A DNA stretch of 64,000 bases from Acidobacteriota bacterium (GTDB lineage: Bacteria; Acidobacteriota; Terriglobia; Acidiferrales; UBA7541): the NCBI GenBank assembly GCA_003223215.1, contig QHYH01000083.1, positions 20,651-84,650 on the forward strand, in the 5' to 3' direction. A program made the position numbers and the translations under genes. Below are positions 33,519 through 43,185 of this stretch, in pieces. The notes under the pieces are model-generated. The model was not told the origin of the DNA. It did no database searches and saw nothing but the letters and a program-made list of their open reading frames with translations. Each line of letters starts with the position of its first letter. Positions within the stretch are counted from its first letter, which is position 1.

Positions 33519-36392
33519 ATGGCCGAACCACTCGAACTCAAGAAGACGCTCAACCTGCCCAAGACCAACTTTCCGATGAAGGCCAGCTTGCCCGAGAACG
33601 AGCCGAAACAGCTCGCAGCCTGGTACGGGGCACACCTTTACGAGCGTATTCTCGAAGCGCGCAAAGGCCAGCCGCTCTTCGTGCTGCACGATGGGCCGCC
33701 GTATCCCACTGGAGAAATTCATCTCGGCACCGGCCTGAACAAAATCCTTAAAGACTTGATCGTAAAAACAAAAAGCATGGCCGGTTACTACGCGCCGTAC
33801 GTGCCCGGATGGGATTGCCACGGCCTGCCCATCGAGACGCAGGTCGAAAAGGAACTGGGCGGTAAAGGCAAAGTTCCGCCCGCGGAGTTCCGCAAGCTGT
33901 GCCGCGAATTCGCAACGCGCTATGTGGAGCAGCACAAGCGCGATTTCAAGCGGCTCGGAATTTTCGGCCAGTGGAACGATCCGTATTTGACCATGAGCTT
34001 TGACTATGAAGCCACGATTGCCGGAGCTTTTCTGGACTTTATGGAGAAAGGCTACGTCTACCGCGGGCGCAAGCCGGTGTACTGGTGCATTTACGATTCG
34101 ACCGCGCTGGCGGAAGCGGAAGTGGAGTATGAGGATCACAGCAGCCCGTCCATCTACGTGCGATACAAGCTTGTTCAGGATGGCGCGCCCGCGCAGAAAA
34201 TCCCCGCCGAGCTGAAAGGCAAGAATGTTTATGCCATCATCTGGACGACCACCCCGTGGACCATTCCCGCGAGCATGGCCTTGGCCTTTAATCCAGCCTT
34301 TCCCTATGCGGCTGTCGAAACCGACGGTGAGGTGGAAATCGTCGCCGCGCAGCTCGAGCACGCCGTCTGGGAGACCCTAGGAAGGAAAGGGTCGGGAAAG
34401 ACGCTTAAGACGTACTCCGGCCAGCAACTTGCGGAGGCCGGTCTAAAGTTCCAGCACCCCTTTCTCAACCGCACGGTGCCAGCGGTGCTTGCTGATTATG
34501 TGGAACTCGATCAGGGTACGGGCATTGTGCACACCGCTCCCGGCCATGGCGCTGACGACTTTCTGACGGGGCAGAAATACGGCCTGGAAACCTACGCACC
34601 GATTGATGACAAGGGGGTTTATCTCGAAGGCTTGCCGGAGTACAAAGGCAAGGATGTTTTTGCCGCGAATCCCATCATCGTCAAACTTCTAGCCGATCGG
34701 GGCGCGCTTCTCGCCAATCATCCCTACAAGCACAGCTACCCGCATTGCTGGCGCTGCCACAACCCGGTGATTTTCCGCGCCACCGAGCAGTGGTTCATCA
34801 AAATGGACCAGACTGGCAAGGGGCGCCAGAAAACGCTGCGGCAGGAAGCGCTCGAAGAAATTCACCAGGTGAAGTGGATTCCCGCCTGGGGCGAAGACCG
34901 CATGCACGAGATGATCGAGAAGCGGCCGGACTGGACCGTTTCGCGGCAGCGCTTCTGGGGCGTGCCGATCATCGTTTTTTATTGCCAGGGTTGCGGGAAG
35001 CGGCTCGAGGATTACACGGCACTACGCCATGTTGTGAAATGGTTCGAGAAGGAAGGAGCCGACGCGTGGTACCAGCATTCGCCGGAGGAGCTGCTTCCGC
35101 GGGGAACGAAGTGTGCCTGCGGCGCTTCGCACTGGCGCAAGGAAAACGACATTCTGGACGTGTGGTTCGATTCTGGCTCGTCGCATTTGGCGGTGCTGAA
35201 AGGCCCTGAATGGCCCGCGGATGTTTATCTCGAAGGCCCGGACCAATATCGCGGCTGGTTTCATAGCTCGCTGCTCGTGGCCACGGGTACGCGCGACGCG
35301 GCGCCGTATCGCAGCGTGGTCACCCACGGCTGGACGCTTGACGAGCAGGGCCGCCCGATGTCCAAATCGCTCGGCAACGCGCTTTACCCGATTGAAATCT
35401 GCGAGCGCTGGGGCGCGGATTTGCTGCGGCTCTGGGTGGCGTCGGTCGAATATCAGGCCGACGTAAAAATGAGCGAGCGCGTGATGACGCAGCTCAGCGA
35501 AGCCTACCGCAAGATCCGTAACACCTTCCGGTTCGCGCTGAGCAATCTTGGCGACTTCGATCCAACGCGAGATGCGCTAGCCAATGCCGAGCTCGAAGAA
35601 ATCGATCAGTGGATGCTCGATCGCACCGCGGATCTGGTAAAGAAGTGCCGCGAATGGTACGCGAATTACGAATTCCACCGTGTTTACCACGCCATCCACG
35701 ACTACTGCGTCGTGGACCTCAGCGCCCTTTATTTTGACGTTTTGAAAGATCGCCTGTACACCAAAGCGAGGAAAAACAAGTCGCGGCGATCGGCGCAAAC
35801 CGCGGTTTGGAAGATCGCCGACGCGTTGGTACGGCTTGCCGCACCGGTGCTGGTCTTCACCGCGGAAGAAATCTGGAAGCATCTGCCGAAAACCGCGGGC
35901 GCACCGGAAAGCGTGCACCAGGCGGTGTTCCCCGAAGCGGTGGCGTTGGCTTGCGGCATTGCCGCAAGAGAGGCGGAAAGGTGGGAGCGTCTTGCCCAGG
36001 TTCGCTCCGCTGTTCTCCTGGCGCTCGAACAAGCCCGAGCGAGCAAAGCCATCGGCGGCGGTCTGGAAGCCAAGGTTCGTTTGCACGCCAATGCGAAAGC
36101 GCCCGGATTGCAAGAACTTCTTAGGGAAAAAGGTTCACTGCTTCCTGCACTCTTTATCGTATCGCAAGTCGTGGTCGATCCCCGGGAAAGCGACGGACTT
36201 GTGCCGAGCGAAACCCTCCCGGGCTTAGCCGTCAAAATCGAGCGCGCGGACGGCAAAAAATGCGAGCGCTGCTGGAATTACTCCAGCCACGTCGGCGAGA
36301 ACGCGCGCTATCCGACGGTTTGCGAACGCTGCAGCGAAGCCCTAGAGGAAATCGAATCCGACGGGACGGCAGGCGTGGCGGCGAACGGATAA
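33519..36392 (+). CDS. ileS: Isoleucyl-tRNA synthetase
   Basis: A 957-residue class I synthetase. The HIGH-type motif is in PPYPTGEIHLGTGLNKIL, the editing CP1 region includes IIWTTTPWTIPASMA and GIVHTAPGHGADD, and the KMSKS-type motif is GRPMSKSLGNALYP. The C-terminal zinc site is CERCWNYS...CERCSEAL. It charges tRNA-Ile with isoleucine and edits valine. The zinc-binding tail marks the bacterial type usually sensitive to mupirocin. It is followed after 208 bp by lspA, the order seen in many bacteria. Confidence 0.97.
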   Translation: MAEPLELKKTLNLPKTNFPMKASLPENEPKQLAAWYGAHLYERILEARKGQPLFVLHDGPPYPTGEIHLGTGLNKILKDLIVKTKSMAGYYAPYVPGWDCHGLPIETQVEKELGGKGKVPPAEFRKLCREFATRYVEQHKRDFKRLGIFGQWNDPYLTMSFDYEATIAGAFLDFMEKGYVYRGRKPVYWCIYDSTALAEAEVEYEDHSSPSIYVRYKLVQDGAPAQKIPAELKGKNVYAIIWTTTPWTIPASMALAFNPAFPYAAVETDGEVEIVAAQLEHAVWETLGRKGSGKTLKTYSGQQLAEAGLKFQHPFLNRTVPAVLADYVELDQGTGIVHTAPGHGADDFLTGQKYGLETYAPIDDKGVYLEGLPEYKGKDVFAANPIIVKLLADRGALLANHPYKHSYPHCWRCHNPVIFRATEQWFIKMDQTGKGRQKTLRQEALEEIHQVKWIPAWGEDRMHEMIEKRPDWTVSRQRFWGVPIIVFYCQGCGKRLEDYTALRHVVKWFEKEGADAWYQHSPEELLPRGTKCACGASHWRKENDILDVWFDSGSSHLAVLKGPEWPADVYLEGPDQYRGWFHSSLLVATGTRDAAPYRSVVTHGWTLDEQGRPMSKSLGNALYPIEICERWGADLLRLWVASVEYQADVKMSERVMTQLSEAYRKIRNTFRFALSNLGDFDPTRDALANAELEEIDQWMLDRTADLVKKCREWYANYEFHRVYHAIHDYCVVDLSALYFDVLKDRLYTKARKNKSRRSAQTAVWKIADALVRLAAPVLVFTAEEIWKHLPKTAGAPESVHQAVFPEAVALACGIAAREAERWERLAQVRSAVLLALEQARASKAIGGGLEAKVRLHANAKAPGLQELLREKGSLLPALFIVSQVVVDPRESDGLVPSETLPGLAVKIERADGKKCERCWNYSSHVGENARYPTVCERCSEALEEIESDGTAGVAANG

Positions 36393-36600
36393 TGTTGACT
36401 CGTCTTATTCAGGAATCGCGCGGCTTTTCTGAAGCGCGGCAGGTTGCTGCCGCTCTTTCCGGCCGGAGCCTGTTCCGGCAAAGCGCGGCCGCCCTTCTCC
36501 TCTCGCCGCCCGTTTACCCCGAGTTTCGAGGGGGCAACGGTTTACGCCGAGCTCGTTCGGCGAAGGGTCACTCGCGACTGTCTTTATTCTCCTTGACCTC

Positions 36601-37104
36601 ATGAGCACCTCCTCCCGCCTGCGCTGGCTGTGGCTCACACTGGCCGTGGTGCTGCTCGACCGCGCTAGCAAAGCATGGTTCGAGGCGCGAACCATCGAAG
36701 GCTGGCGCCACGAAGTCCTTCACAATTTCATCTATCTGGTGCACAGCCGGAATCCCGGCATCGCCTTCGGCGTGTTGGCGGACTCTGCTTCCACCACCAC
36801 GCGGGTCATGCTAATCGCCGGTTCCCTTCTGGTGATCGGCGTACTTGCTTGGCTGCTGGTCGCGGGCAAAGTTGGCACTCCCTTGGGGAATGCGGGCCTC
36901 GCGCTACTGCTCGGCGGCGCCGCGGGCAACCTCGCCGACCGCATCTTCCATGGAGCGGTGACCGACTTTTTTGAACTGTGGCTCGGCACCTATCATTATC
37001 CCGCCTTCAACGTCGCCGATTCCGCCATCACCATTGGTGCCGTGTTCCTCCTTTCCGACATCTTATTTGGCCGCAAACAGCAAACGCCCGATCAAGTTTC
37101 CTGA
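36601..37104 (+). CDS. lspA: Lipoprotein signal peptidase (signal peptidase II)
   Basis: A 167-residue membrane protein with four hydrophobic segments. The N-terminal LDRASKAWFE, the catalytic aspartates in GGAAGNLADRIFHGAVTDFF and YPAFNVADSAITIG, and the length are those of LspA. It cleaves diacylated prolipoproteins before the lipobox cysteine. It follows ileS, the usual neighbour; the 208-bp gap between them holds no convincing gene. Confidence 0.96.
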   Translation: MSTSSRLRWLWLTLAVVLLDRASKAWFEARTIEGWRHEVLHNFIYLVHSRNPGIAFGVLADSASTTTRVMLIAGSLLVIGVLAWLLVAGKVGTPLGNAGLALLLGGAAGNLADRIFHGAVTDFFELWLGTYHYPAFNVADSAITIGAVFLLSDILFGRKQQTPDQVS

Positions 37105-37213
37105 AGTGTCGAACAGGAAGACGGCAACCGATTGTTCAGCCAAACCGAGTAGGTGTGACGCGCATCCTTGACCGTCGCGGCGCCTAAGCCATACTGGTTT
37201 TAAGAGGTGTCTT

Positions 37214-37912
37214 ATGCCAGCTCTAGTCGAAGCGACCGATTCCCCGTTTATTGCCGAGGCTTTAAGCGCGCCTGCTCCCCATCTGCAAGCTTTAGCAAAG
37301 CAGCTGGCCGGCGACCCCGAACTGGTCCTGGCGGCGGTAGACGCGCTCGGTTCGCTATCCCCGCGCATCCGCTTTGCGGCCAGCAGACTCTTGCACATCG
37401 TAAGCAAGAGATCTCCGGAAGCGCTGTACCCGCACTTTGCTTGCTTGGCACGGCTGCTCAAAGATAAGAACAGCATTCTGCGGTGGAACGCCATGCTTGC
37501 GCTGGGCAATCTCGCTCCGGCTGATCGTGAAAACAAGCTCGACGCGATTCTCGAGGCCTATCTGGCCCCGATCTCAGGCGGGAAGCTTGTTGATGCCGCC
37601 AACGCCATGCGTGGGGCCGCCGCGATTGCGTGTGGCAAGACTTATCTCGCGGACGAGATTCGGAAGTCCATCCTTGCCGTGGAGCAGGCTCGTTATGCGA
37701 CGCGGGAATGCCGCAATGTAGCGATCGGCCATGCGATCCGGGCGCTTGATGTATTATTCCCGGCACTGCAAAACCGGCAGGGGGTGCTCTCCTTCGTGCG
37801 GCGCCAGAGAACGAATCCCAGGCGTGCGACCAGGAACAAGGCGCGTAAATTCCTGGCAAAGTGGCCGGCGGCCAGTGGTCAGACCGGCGCTTGCGCCGAA
37901 TGCGATTACTAG
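37214..37912 (+). CDS. HEAT-repeat-like helical protein
   Basis: A 232-residue all-helical protein. Repeated helix pairs such as PELVLAAVDALGSLSPRIRFAASRLLHIVSKRSPEALYPHFACLARLLKDKNSILRWNAMLALGNLAP resemble HEAT/Armadillo repeats, which usually bind proteins. The C-terminus is basic (RRQRTNPRRATRNKARKFLAKW), perhaps for nucleic acid contact. No signal peptide. It lies between lspA and the pseudouridine synthase, all on the plus strand, with no clear functional link. Confidence 0.6.
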   Translation: MPALVEATDSPFIAEALSAPAPHLQALAKQLAGDPELVLAAVDALGSLSPRIRFAASRLLHIVSKRSPEALYPHFACLARLLKDKNSILRWNAMLALGNLAPADRENKLDAILEAYLAPISGGKLVDAANAMRGAAAIACGKTYLADEIRKSILAVEQARYATRECRNVAIGHAIRALDVLFPALQNRQGVLSFVRRQRTNPRRATRNKARKFLAKWPAASGQTGACAECDY

Positions 37913-37982
37913 GCCCAGCAAGGCGGGCGATGAGGGAGTCGCAGGCGCTCTCGTTTCGACGCGTACTGCTAGAATCACTCGC

Positions 37983-39011
37983 GTGAGTTCCGATTCCGCG
38001 CAGATGCTTCGCGAGTTCTCGGCTGCGCCGGCCGACGCGGGGATGCGTCTCGACCGCTTCGTTGCGGTGCAATGCCCGGAGCTGAGCCGCACACGCGTGC
38101 AAGAGTTGATCACCGCGGACCACGTGCGCGTCAACGGTAAACCCGCGAGCAAAGGATCGCTGCATCTTCGCGGAGGCGAGAAAATCACCGTCGAGATTTT
38201 CGAGCGCCCGGCGATCGCTGCGCGACCCGAAGCCATCCCGCTCGAAGTGCTCTACGAAGATGAAGACGTCATCGCCATCAACAAACCCGCGGGAATGACC
38301 GTCCACGCCGGCGCCGGAAACGTCTCGGGCACTCTGGTGAACGCGCTGCTTGGACGGGGGCTCAAGCTGTCCCAAGGCGGCGATCGGCTGCGCCCCGGAA
38401 TCGTGCATCGTCTCGATAAACAGACTTCGGGAGTCATCCTGGTCGCCAAGAACGACGCCGCACACGCCAAGCTCGGGGAAGCGTTCCAGCAGCGCGAAGT
38501 GAAAAAAACCTACCTTGCTCTGGTACAGGGCATTTTGCAGGAAAGCATCGGCAGCATTGAGCTGGCCATTGGGCGCGATCCCATCCATCGCACGCGCATG
38601 GCCACGACTCGAAAATCCTGGCGCGGAGCGCCGATCGCGAATCCCCGCGCGGCGCGCACGGACTGGCGCGCCCTCGCAAACATCGCCAACACTACGCTGG
38701 TCGAGGTCCAACTCCACACCGGACGGACACATCAAATACGTGTGCACTTCTCCGCCCTAAAGCATCCCGTGGTTGGCGATACGCTCTATGGAGCAGCGGC
38801 CGAATGGCGCGTCGGCAAGGTCACACTGCCAAAGTTGCAGCGCCATTTTCTCCACGCCGCCAGGCTCGGCTTCGCCCAGCCACGAACCGGCGCGTGGACC
38901 GAGGTTCTCTCGGCTCTGCCCCAGGAACTCAGCGATTTTTTGCACCAACTTTCAGTTGCTGCCGGCCAACCGCAAAGCCGAATTGACTCTGCGCTCCGAG
39001 CGTACCTATAA
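37983..39011 (+). CDS. rluD: RluD-type 23S rRNA pseudouridine synthase
   Basis: A 342-residue protein from a GTG at 37983 (an ATG at 38004 is an alternative). The N-terminal S4 RNA-binding domain (MRLDRFVAVQCPELSRTRVQELITADHVRVNG) precedes the synthase domain with the catalytic aspartate in IVHRLDKQTSGVILVAKN, plus LHTGRTHQIRVH and GDTLYG. RluD-type enzymes isomerise uridines in helix 69 of 23S rRNA; RluC/RluA-like specificity cannot be excluded. The frame extends upstream to 37731, overlapping the HEAT gene, but without support. Confidence 0.88.
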   Translation: MSSDSAQMLREFSAAPADAGMRLDRFVAVQCPELSRTRVQELITADHVRVNGKPASKGSLHLRGGEKITVEIFERPAIAARPEAIPLEVLYEDEDVIAINKPAGMTVHAGAGNVSGTLVNALLGRGLKLSQGGDRLRPGIVHRLDKQTSGVILVAKNDAAHAKLGEAFQQREVKKTYLALVQGILQESIGSIELAIGRDPIHRTRMATTRKSWRGAPIANPRAARTDWRALANIANTTLVEVQLHTGRTHQIRVHFSALKHPVVGDTLYGAAAEWRVGKVTLPKLQRHFLHAARLGFAQPRTGAWTEVLSALPQELSDFLHQLSVAAGQPQSRIDSALRAYL

Positions 39012-39022
39012 TTCTTACATCC

Positions 39023-40150
39023 ATGAAGCGTCGAAACACCCTCATCGCGGCTGTTCTGGCGGCGGCAGTCTTGCTTGCAGCCTCCGCCATCCGGGCGCAG
39101 CAACCCCCCCCGAGTAGCAAGCCACAACAAGCGCCGCCCGCCGCTCCGCCTCCCGGCCAGCAGGGCAACCCGCAAAGCGGCCAAACGTTTGTGAGAGAAG
39201 TCAACCTCGTCGACGTGCTCTTCACCGTCCTGAATCGCCGCCATAAATTGGTGCCGGACCTGCAAGAGGGCGATTTCAAAGTTTTCGACGAAGGCAAGGC
39301 CCAGGAAATCCGCTATTTTAGCAAGCAAACCGATTTGCCCTTGCGCATCGGCATGCTGCTTGACACTTCGAACAGCATTCGCGACCGCATCAAGTTTGAA
39401 CAGGAGGCTTCCGTAAGTTTCCTTTTCAGCGTGCTGCGCCACAATAAGGACCAAGCGTTTGTCATGACCTTCGATGACGAACCGCAAATCCTTCAGCCCT
39501 TCACGAGCGACACCGGGGCGCTGCGCGACCAGGTCATGGGCACGCGCGCCGGCGGTGGCACGGCCATTTACGACGCCATCTACCATGCTTGCTCCACACA
39601 GCTGAATCATCCGCCGCGCCCCGAGGGGGACCAGCCGGATGTTGTTCGGCGCGTGATGATTCTCATCAGTGACGGCGAAGACAATTTGTCCACACACACG
39701 CGTGCCGAAGCCATCGAACTGGCCCAGCGTACCAGCGTGGTGATCTACACGATCAGCACCAGCACGCAATGGGTTTCGCTCGAAGAAACCGACCCGAACA
39801 AAACCAGCGACCGGAAATACCATCTCACCGAAGGCGACAAGATTCTTCAGGACCTCGCGGAAGAAACCGGCGGGCGCGCGTTCTTCCCCTATCACGTCGA
39901 CGATCTCGACCAATCCTTCCAGGACATCGGCGACGAACTGCGCAACCAGTATTCCATCGCCTATCAACCCGCCAACTACGTGTTGGACGGGCGCTATCAC
40001 AAGATCCGTGTCGAAGTCCCGGACCACAAGGGTTACCAGGTGCGTGCGCGCCGCGGATACTATGCACGGGCGAATCGGGACGTGCATGCCCCGTCGGAAC
40101 CCGGCTCGGGGGCCCCCCAGGGAACCCCGCAAGCGAACTCGAGGCCTTGA
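39023..40150 (+). CDS. Secreted VWFA-domain protein (acidobacterial type)
   Basis: A 375-residue protein with a signal peptide (MKRRNTLIAAVLAAAVLLAASAIRAQ) and a Pro/Gln-rich linker. The von Willebrand A domain has the conserved entry VREVNLVDVLFTVLNRRHKLVPDLQEGDFKVFDEGK, MIDAS motif DTSNS and GGGTAIYDAIYHA, and ends at YHKIRVEVPDHKGYQVRARRGYYA. The intact DxSxS suggests metal-dependent ligand binding. Such proteins are very numerous in Acidobacteriota; the role is unknown, probably cell-surface adhesion. It follows rluD by 11 bp, and two more copies lie downstream. Confidence 0.85.
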   Translation: MKRRNTLIAAVLAAAVLLAASAIRAQQPPPSSKPQQAPPAAPPPGQQGNPQSGQTFVREVNLVDVLFTVLNRRHKLVPDLQEGDFKVFDEGKAQEIRYFSKQTDLPLRIGMLLDTSNSIRDRIKFEQEASVSFLFSVLRHNKDQAFVMTFDDEPQILQPFTSDTGALRDQVMGTRAGGGTAIYDAIYHACSTQLNHPPRPEGDQPDVVRRVMILISDGEDNLSTHTRAEAIELAQRTSVVIYTISTSTQWVSLEETDPNKTSDRKYHLTEGDKILQDLAEETGGRAFFPYHVDDLDQSFQDIGDELRNQYSIAYQPANYVLDGRYHKIRVEVPDHKGYQVRARRGYYARANRDVHAPSEPGSGAPQGTPQANSRP

Positions 40151-40267
40151 TTTTCGATTTGGCCTTTCGCAGGCTGCTCCAGAAAGTGTTTGGTTGGCCT
40201 TCAACGGCTTGCACCCCGGCCTCCTGAAATTTCAGCGTTTTTCCGAGCACCATCGTGGCGGGACACC

Positions 40268-40307
40268 CGGCAAGTTAGAAAGCTTGCGCCTGAAACGCAA
40301 CTTGCCG
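40268..40307. repeat. Perfect 9-bp inverted repeat between VWFA gene and M28 peptidase gene
   Basis: CGGCAAGTT at 40268-40276 is matched by AACTTGCCG at 40299-40307, with a 22-nt loop that can itself pair weakly. No U-run follows, so it is not a standard terminator. It may form an mRNA hairpin or a protein site in the 252-bp gap. Confidence 0.4.
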
Positions 40308-40402
40308 TTCCGGCGTCTCACATTTTAGTCTTAGGTTTCTGAGCGGTCGGTTCATTTCCATTTCAAGTAAAGCTTGGCGGGACAAAAAGTCTGGAGGCGG
40401 AT

Positions 40403-41986
40403 GTGCGAAAGCATAGGAAAGCCTTGCTGATTCTCCTGTTGATCGTGGCCGCGATTCCGCTGCGCGCGCAAGCGCCCAGTGCGGCGGATCTGAACGCCAT
40501 TTATCAGATCAAAGACGAAGGCTTCAATCACTCGCAGGTCATGGACCTCATGAGCTATCTCACGGACGTCTACGGCCCGCGGCTGACGAATTCGCCCAAC
40601 GTCAAACAGGCCGCCGACTGGACCATGGGCAAAATGAAAGAATGGCAGCTTGCCAACGTACACCTCGAGCAGTGGGGACCTTTCGGCAGAGGCTGGTCGA
40701 ACGAGCGTTTCTCGCTGCAGGTGATCTCGCCGCGGCCATTCCCGCTCGTCGCCTATGCCAAGGCGTGGACGCCGGGCACGACCGGCGTGGTTACCGGGGA
40801 GGCAGCGTGGGCGCCGATTCAAAAAGAAGAGGACATGGAGAAGTATCGCGGAAAGCTCAAGGGAAAATTCGTCTTGACGGCGCAGCAGCCAGAAATTCCA
40901 CTGCGCACCGAAGCGCAATTCCATCGCTACACCGATGCCGAACTCGTGGAGGAGTCCGCCGAACCGGTGCCAACCGCGCGCGCCGAGGACCGGTTTGCCC
41001 GGTTTCGCGCGCAGCGTGAGTTAAACGAAAAGATTCAGAAGTTTTTGGTGGACGAAGGAGTTGCCGTTTGGCTTGAGCCTTCGCCGGGAGACGACGGAAC
41101 GGTATTTGTGTCGGGCGGGGGAGGACGCGACCCCAAGGATCCGCCGGCGCCTCCGCGCGTGGCGGTGGCCAATGAAAACTATGGCCGGCTCGTGCGCATG
41201 CTCGAAAAGAAGGTTCCTGTCACATTGCAAGCCGACATTCAGAACAAGTTTTATGACGACGACCTCAACTCCTTCAACATCATCGGCGAAATTCCCGCCT
41301 CCGAAAAAGCCAAGGCCGACGAAATCGTGATGATCGGCGCGCACTTTGATTCCTGGCACTCCGGAACGGGGGCCACCGACAATGGAGCCGGCTCCGGCGT
41401 GATGCTGGAAGCCATGCGCATCCTCAAATCGACCGGGGTGAGGCTCCGCCGCACGGTGCGCCTCGGGCTGTGGACCGGCGAAGAGCAGGGCTTGCTCGGC
41501 TCGCGAGCCTACGTGAAGCAGCATTTTGCCGACTGGGAGCCGGAAGGGACGGACAGGGAAAAAATCAAAGTTCTGCCCGAGCAAGCCAAGCTCGACGCGT
41601 ATTACAACGTGGACAACGGCTCAGGGAAAATCCGCGGTATCTATCTCCAGGGCAACGAGGCCATCGCGCCGCTGTTCGCCGGGTGGATGGAGCCGTTCCA
41701 CAATTTGGGCATGAATCGACTGACGATTCGCAACACCGGCGGCACCGATCACCTGTCTTTCGATGCCGTGGGTCTGCCGGGCTTTCAATTCATTCAGGAT
41801 CCCCTGGATTACGACACGCGCACGCACCACTCCAACATGGACGTCTACGAACGCATCCAGGAACCGGACATGAAGCAGATGGCGGTGATTGTGGCTTCCT
41901 TCGTGTATTTGACTGCCAACCGCGACGAAATGGTTCCGCGCAAGCCGCTCCCCAAAACACGGGCGAAGCGCACGAGTCCGTTCTAG
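40403..41986 (+). CDS. Secreted M28-family zinc aminopeptidase
   Basis: A 527-residue protein from a GTG at 40403 with GGAGG upstream. A signal peptide (VRKHRKALLILLLIVAAIPLRAQ) is followed by a prodomain and PA-like insert (about 120-250), then the dinuclear zinc peptidase core. The core includes MIGAHFDSWHSGTGATDNGAGSGVM, the catalytic glutamate region LWTGEEQGLLGSRAY, the metal ligand region YYNVDNGSG, and RTHHSNMDVYERI. M28 enzymes release amino acids from peptides. It probably works in the periplasm or outside, in peptide scavenging. Confidence 0.9.
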   Translation: MRKHRKALLILLLIVAAIPLRAQAPSAADLNAIYQIKDEGFNHSQVMDLMSYLTDVYGPRLTNSPNVKQAADWTMGKMKEWQLANVHLEQWGPFGRGWSNERFSLQVISPRPFPLVAYAKAWTPGTTGVVTGEAAWAPIQKEEDMEKYRGKLKGKFVLTAQQPEIPLRTEAQFHRYTDAELVEESAEPVPTARAEDRFARFRAQRELNEKIQKFLVDEGVAVWLEPSPGDDGTVFVSGGGGRDPKDPPAPPRVAVANENYGRLVRMLEKKVPVTLQADIQNKFYDDDLNSFNIIGEIPASEKAKADEIVMIGAHFDSWHSGTGATDNGAGSGVMLEAMRILKSTGVRLRRTVRLGLWTGEEQGLLGSRAYVKQHFADWEPEGTDREKIKVLPEQAKLDAYYNVDNGSGKIRGIYLQGNEAIAPLFAGWMEPFHNLGMNRLTIRNTGGTDHLSFDAVGLPGFQFIQDPLDYDTRTHHSNMDVYERIQEPDMKQMAVIVASFVYLTANRDEMVPRKPLPKTRAKRTSPF

Positions 41987-42056
41987 GCGTTTAAAGAACC
42001 ATTCGACTAACGACACCGCATTCCCTGAAACCTTTTAGGAGATGGCTTGCTGCCTT

Positions 42057-43049
42057 CTAGCCTTTCGGCGCGTAGTATCCTTTGCGTGCTAGCGCCTTCA
42101 AGTCCTTTTCCGTCATTTCCACTTTGATTTTGCGGAAGGTGCCATCCCGCGCGGCGTTGCTCGGGTAGTACCCGATAGTGTATTCGCTACGCAATTCTTC
42201 GGAGATCTGGTCGAAGGCCTCCTGAAGATGTTTTTCCGAGGAAACTTCGATGACCCGGCCTCCCGTTTGATCCGCGATCTTGTGGGCGATGTCCGGCCGC
42301 CAGCCCTGCCCGGGGTCGTGCACCAGCAGGAAGTGCACGACGGTATTCGTGCGCTGCGCGGCTTCGATGGCTTCCTCGACGGTCACCTTGCTTCCAAAAT
42401 CCTCCGCGTCGGTAATAAGCACAAGCGCCTTGCGCCCGGCCTCGGAGGCCAGTCTGTCTCCGCAGGTCACCCAGATCGCATCGTACATATGGGTTCCATT
42501 GGGGCCGGAAGGAAGGGTGCCCGGCGTCACCATGGGCCCGCCGGCGTTGACCTGCGCGTGATGGATGGCGCGCTGCAATTGCGCGCGGTCCTCGGTAAAA
42601 TCGGAGAGAAGGTCTACGTCAAGATCGAACGAGACCACCATGGCCTCGTCGCCTTTGCGTAGGACCTGGCTCAAAAAACGGGAAGCCGCATCTTGCTCCG
42701 CGGGCAGCCGATTCTGTTCGCTGCCGCTCGTGTCAATCAGCAACGCCAGGGTGATCGGAAGAGTTTTTTCCGCGGTAAAAAAGGCGATCTTCTGCTCCTG
42801 GTCGTTTTCGAAGACGCGGAAGTCTTCCTTCTTGAGATCGGGGACGATATGCTTTTTCCTGTCTCGCACGGTGGCGAAAACATTGACGAGGCTGACCTCG
42901 CTCTTAATGGTCGGCGCCTGCTGGTCACTCTGTTGCGCGGCCTGCTGGGCGGGTTCCCGCGTCCACGCCTGCCCGGCCAGCGCCCATACAACCAGCGCCG
43001 CCGCGCAGGGCGTCAAAACTTTGGTCTTCGAACGCATGTATACTTTCAT
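42057..43049 (-). CDS. Secreted VWFA-domain protein
   Basis: A 330-residue protein from the ATG at 43049 (an ATG at 43037 is equally possible). Signal peptide (KTKVLTPCAAALVVWALAGQAW), linker, then the domain entry SEVSLVNVFATVRDRKKHIVPDLKKEDFRVFEN, MIDAS motif DTSGSE, and the closing ERARKGYYAPKG-like end. The intact DxSxS suggests ligand binding. It diverges from the third VWFA gene, with the 136-bp region between them possibly shared for control. The function is unknown. Confidence 0.83.
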   Translation of the reverse strand: MKVYMRSKTKVLTPCAAALVVWALAGQAWTREPAQQAAQQSDQQAPTIKSEVSLVNVFATVRDRKKHIVPDLKKEDFRVFENDQEQKIAFFTAEKTLPITLALLIDTSGSEQNRLPAEQDAASRFLSQVLRKGDEAMVVSFDLDVDLLSDFTEDRAQLQRAIHHAQVNAGGPMVTPGTLPSGPNGTHMYDAIWVTCGDRLASEAGRKALVLITDAEDFGSKVTVEEAIEAAQRTNTVVHFLLVHDPGQGWRPDIAHKIADQTGGRVIEVSSEKHLQEAFDQISEELRSEYTIGYYPSNAARDGTFRKIKVEMTEKDLKALARKGYYAPKG

Positions 43050-43185
43050 AGATACACAGATGCCCGCCAAACGCGCCATGCGGGTCATCTCCGCCCAATT
43101 AGGATGCCGCTGAGCGCCTCATGGGATGTGCCTGATTGAATCTAACCGAGCGGACGCTTCCAACACGAAGTTTGGCCTGAGGACC

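Noticed and set aside
36393-36600. Possible small gene between ileS and lspA
   Set aside because: The short frame has no ribosome-binding site and a low-complexity product; the order ileS-lspA with a spacer is common.
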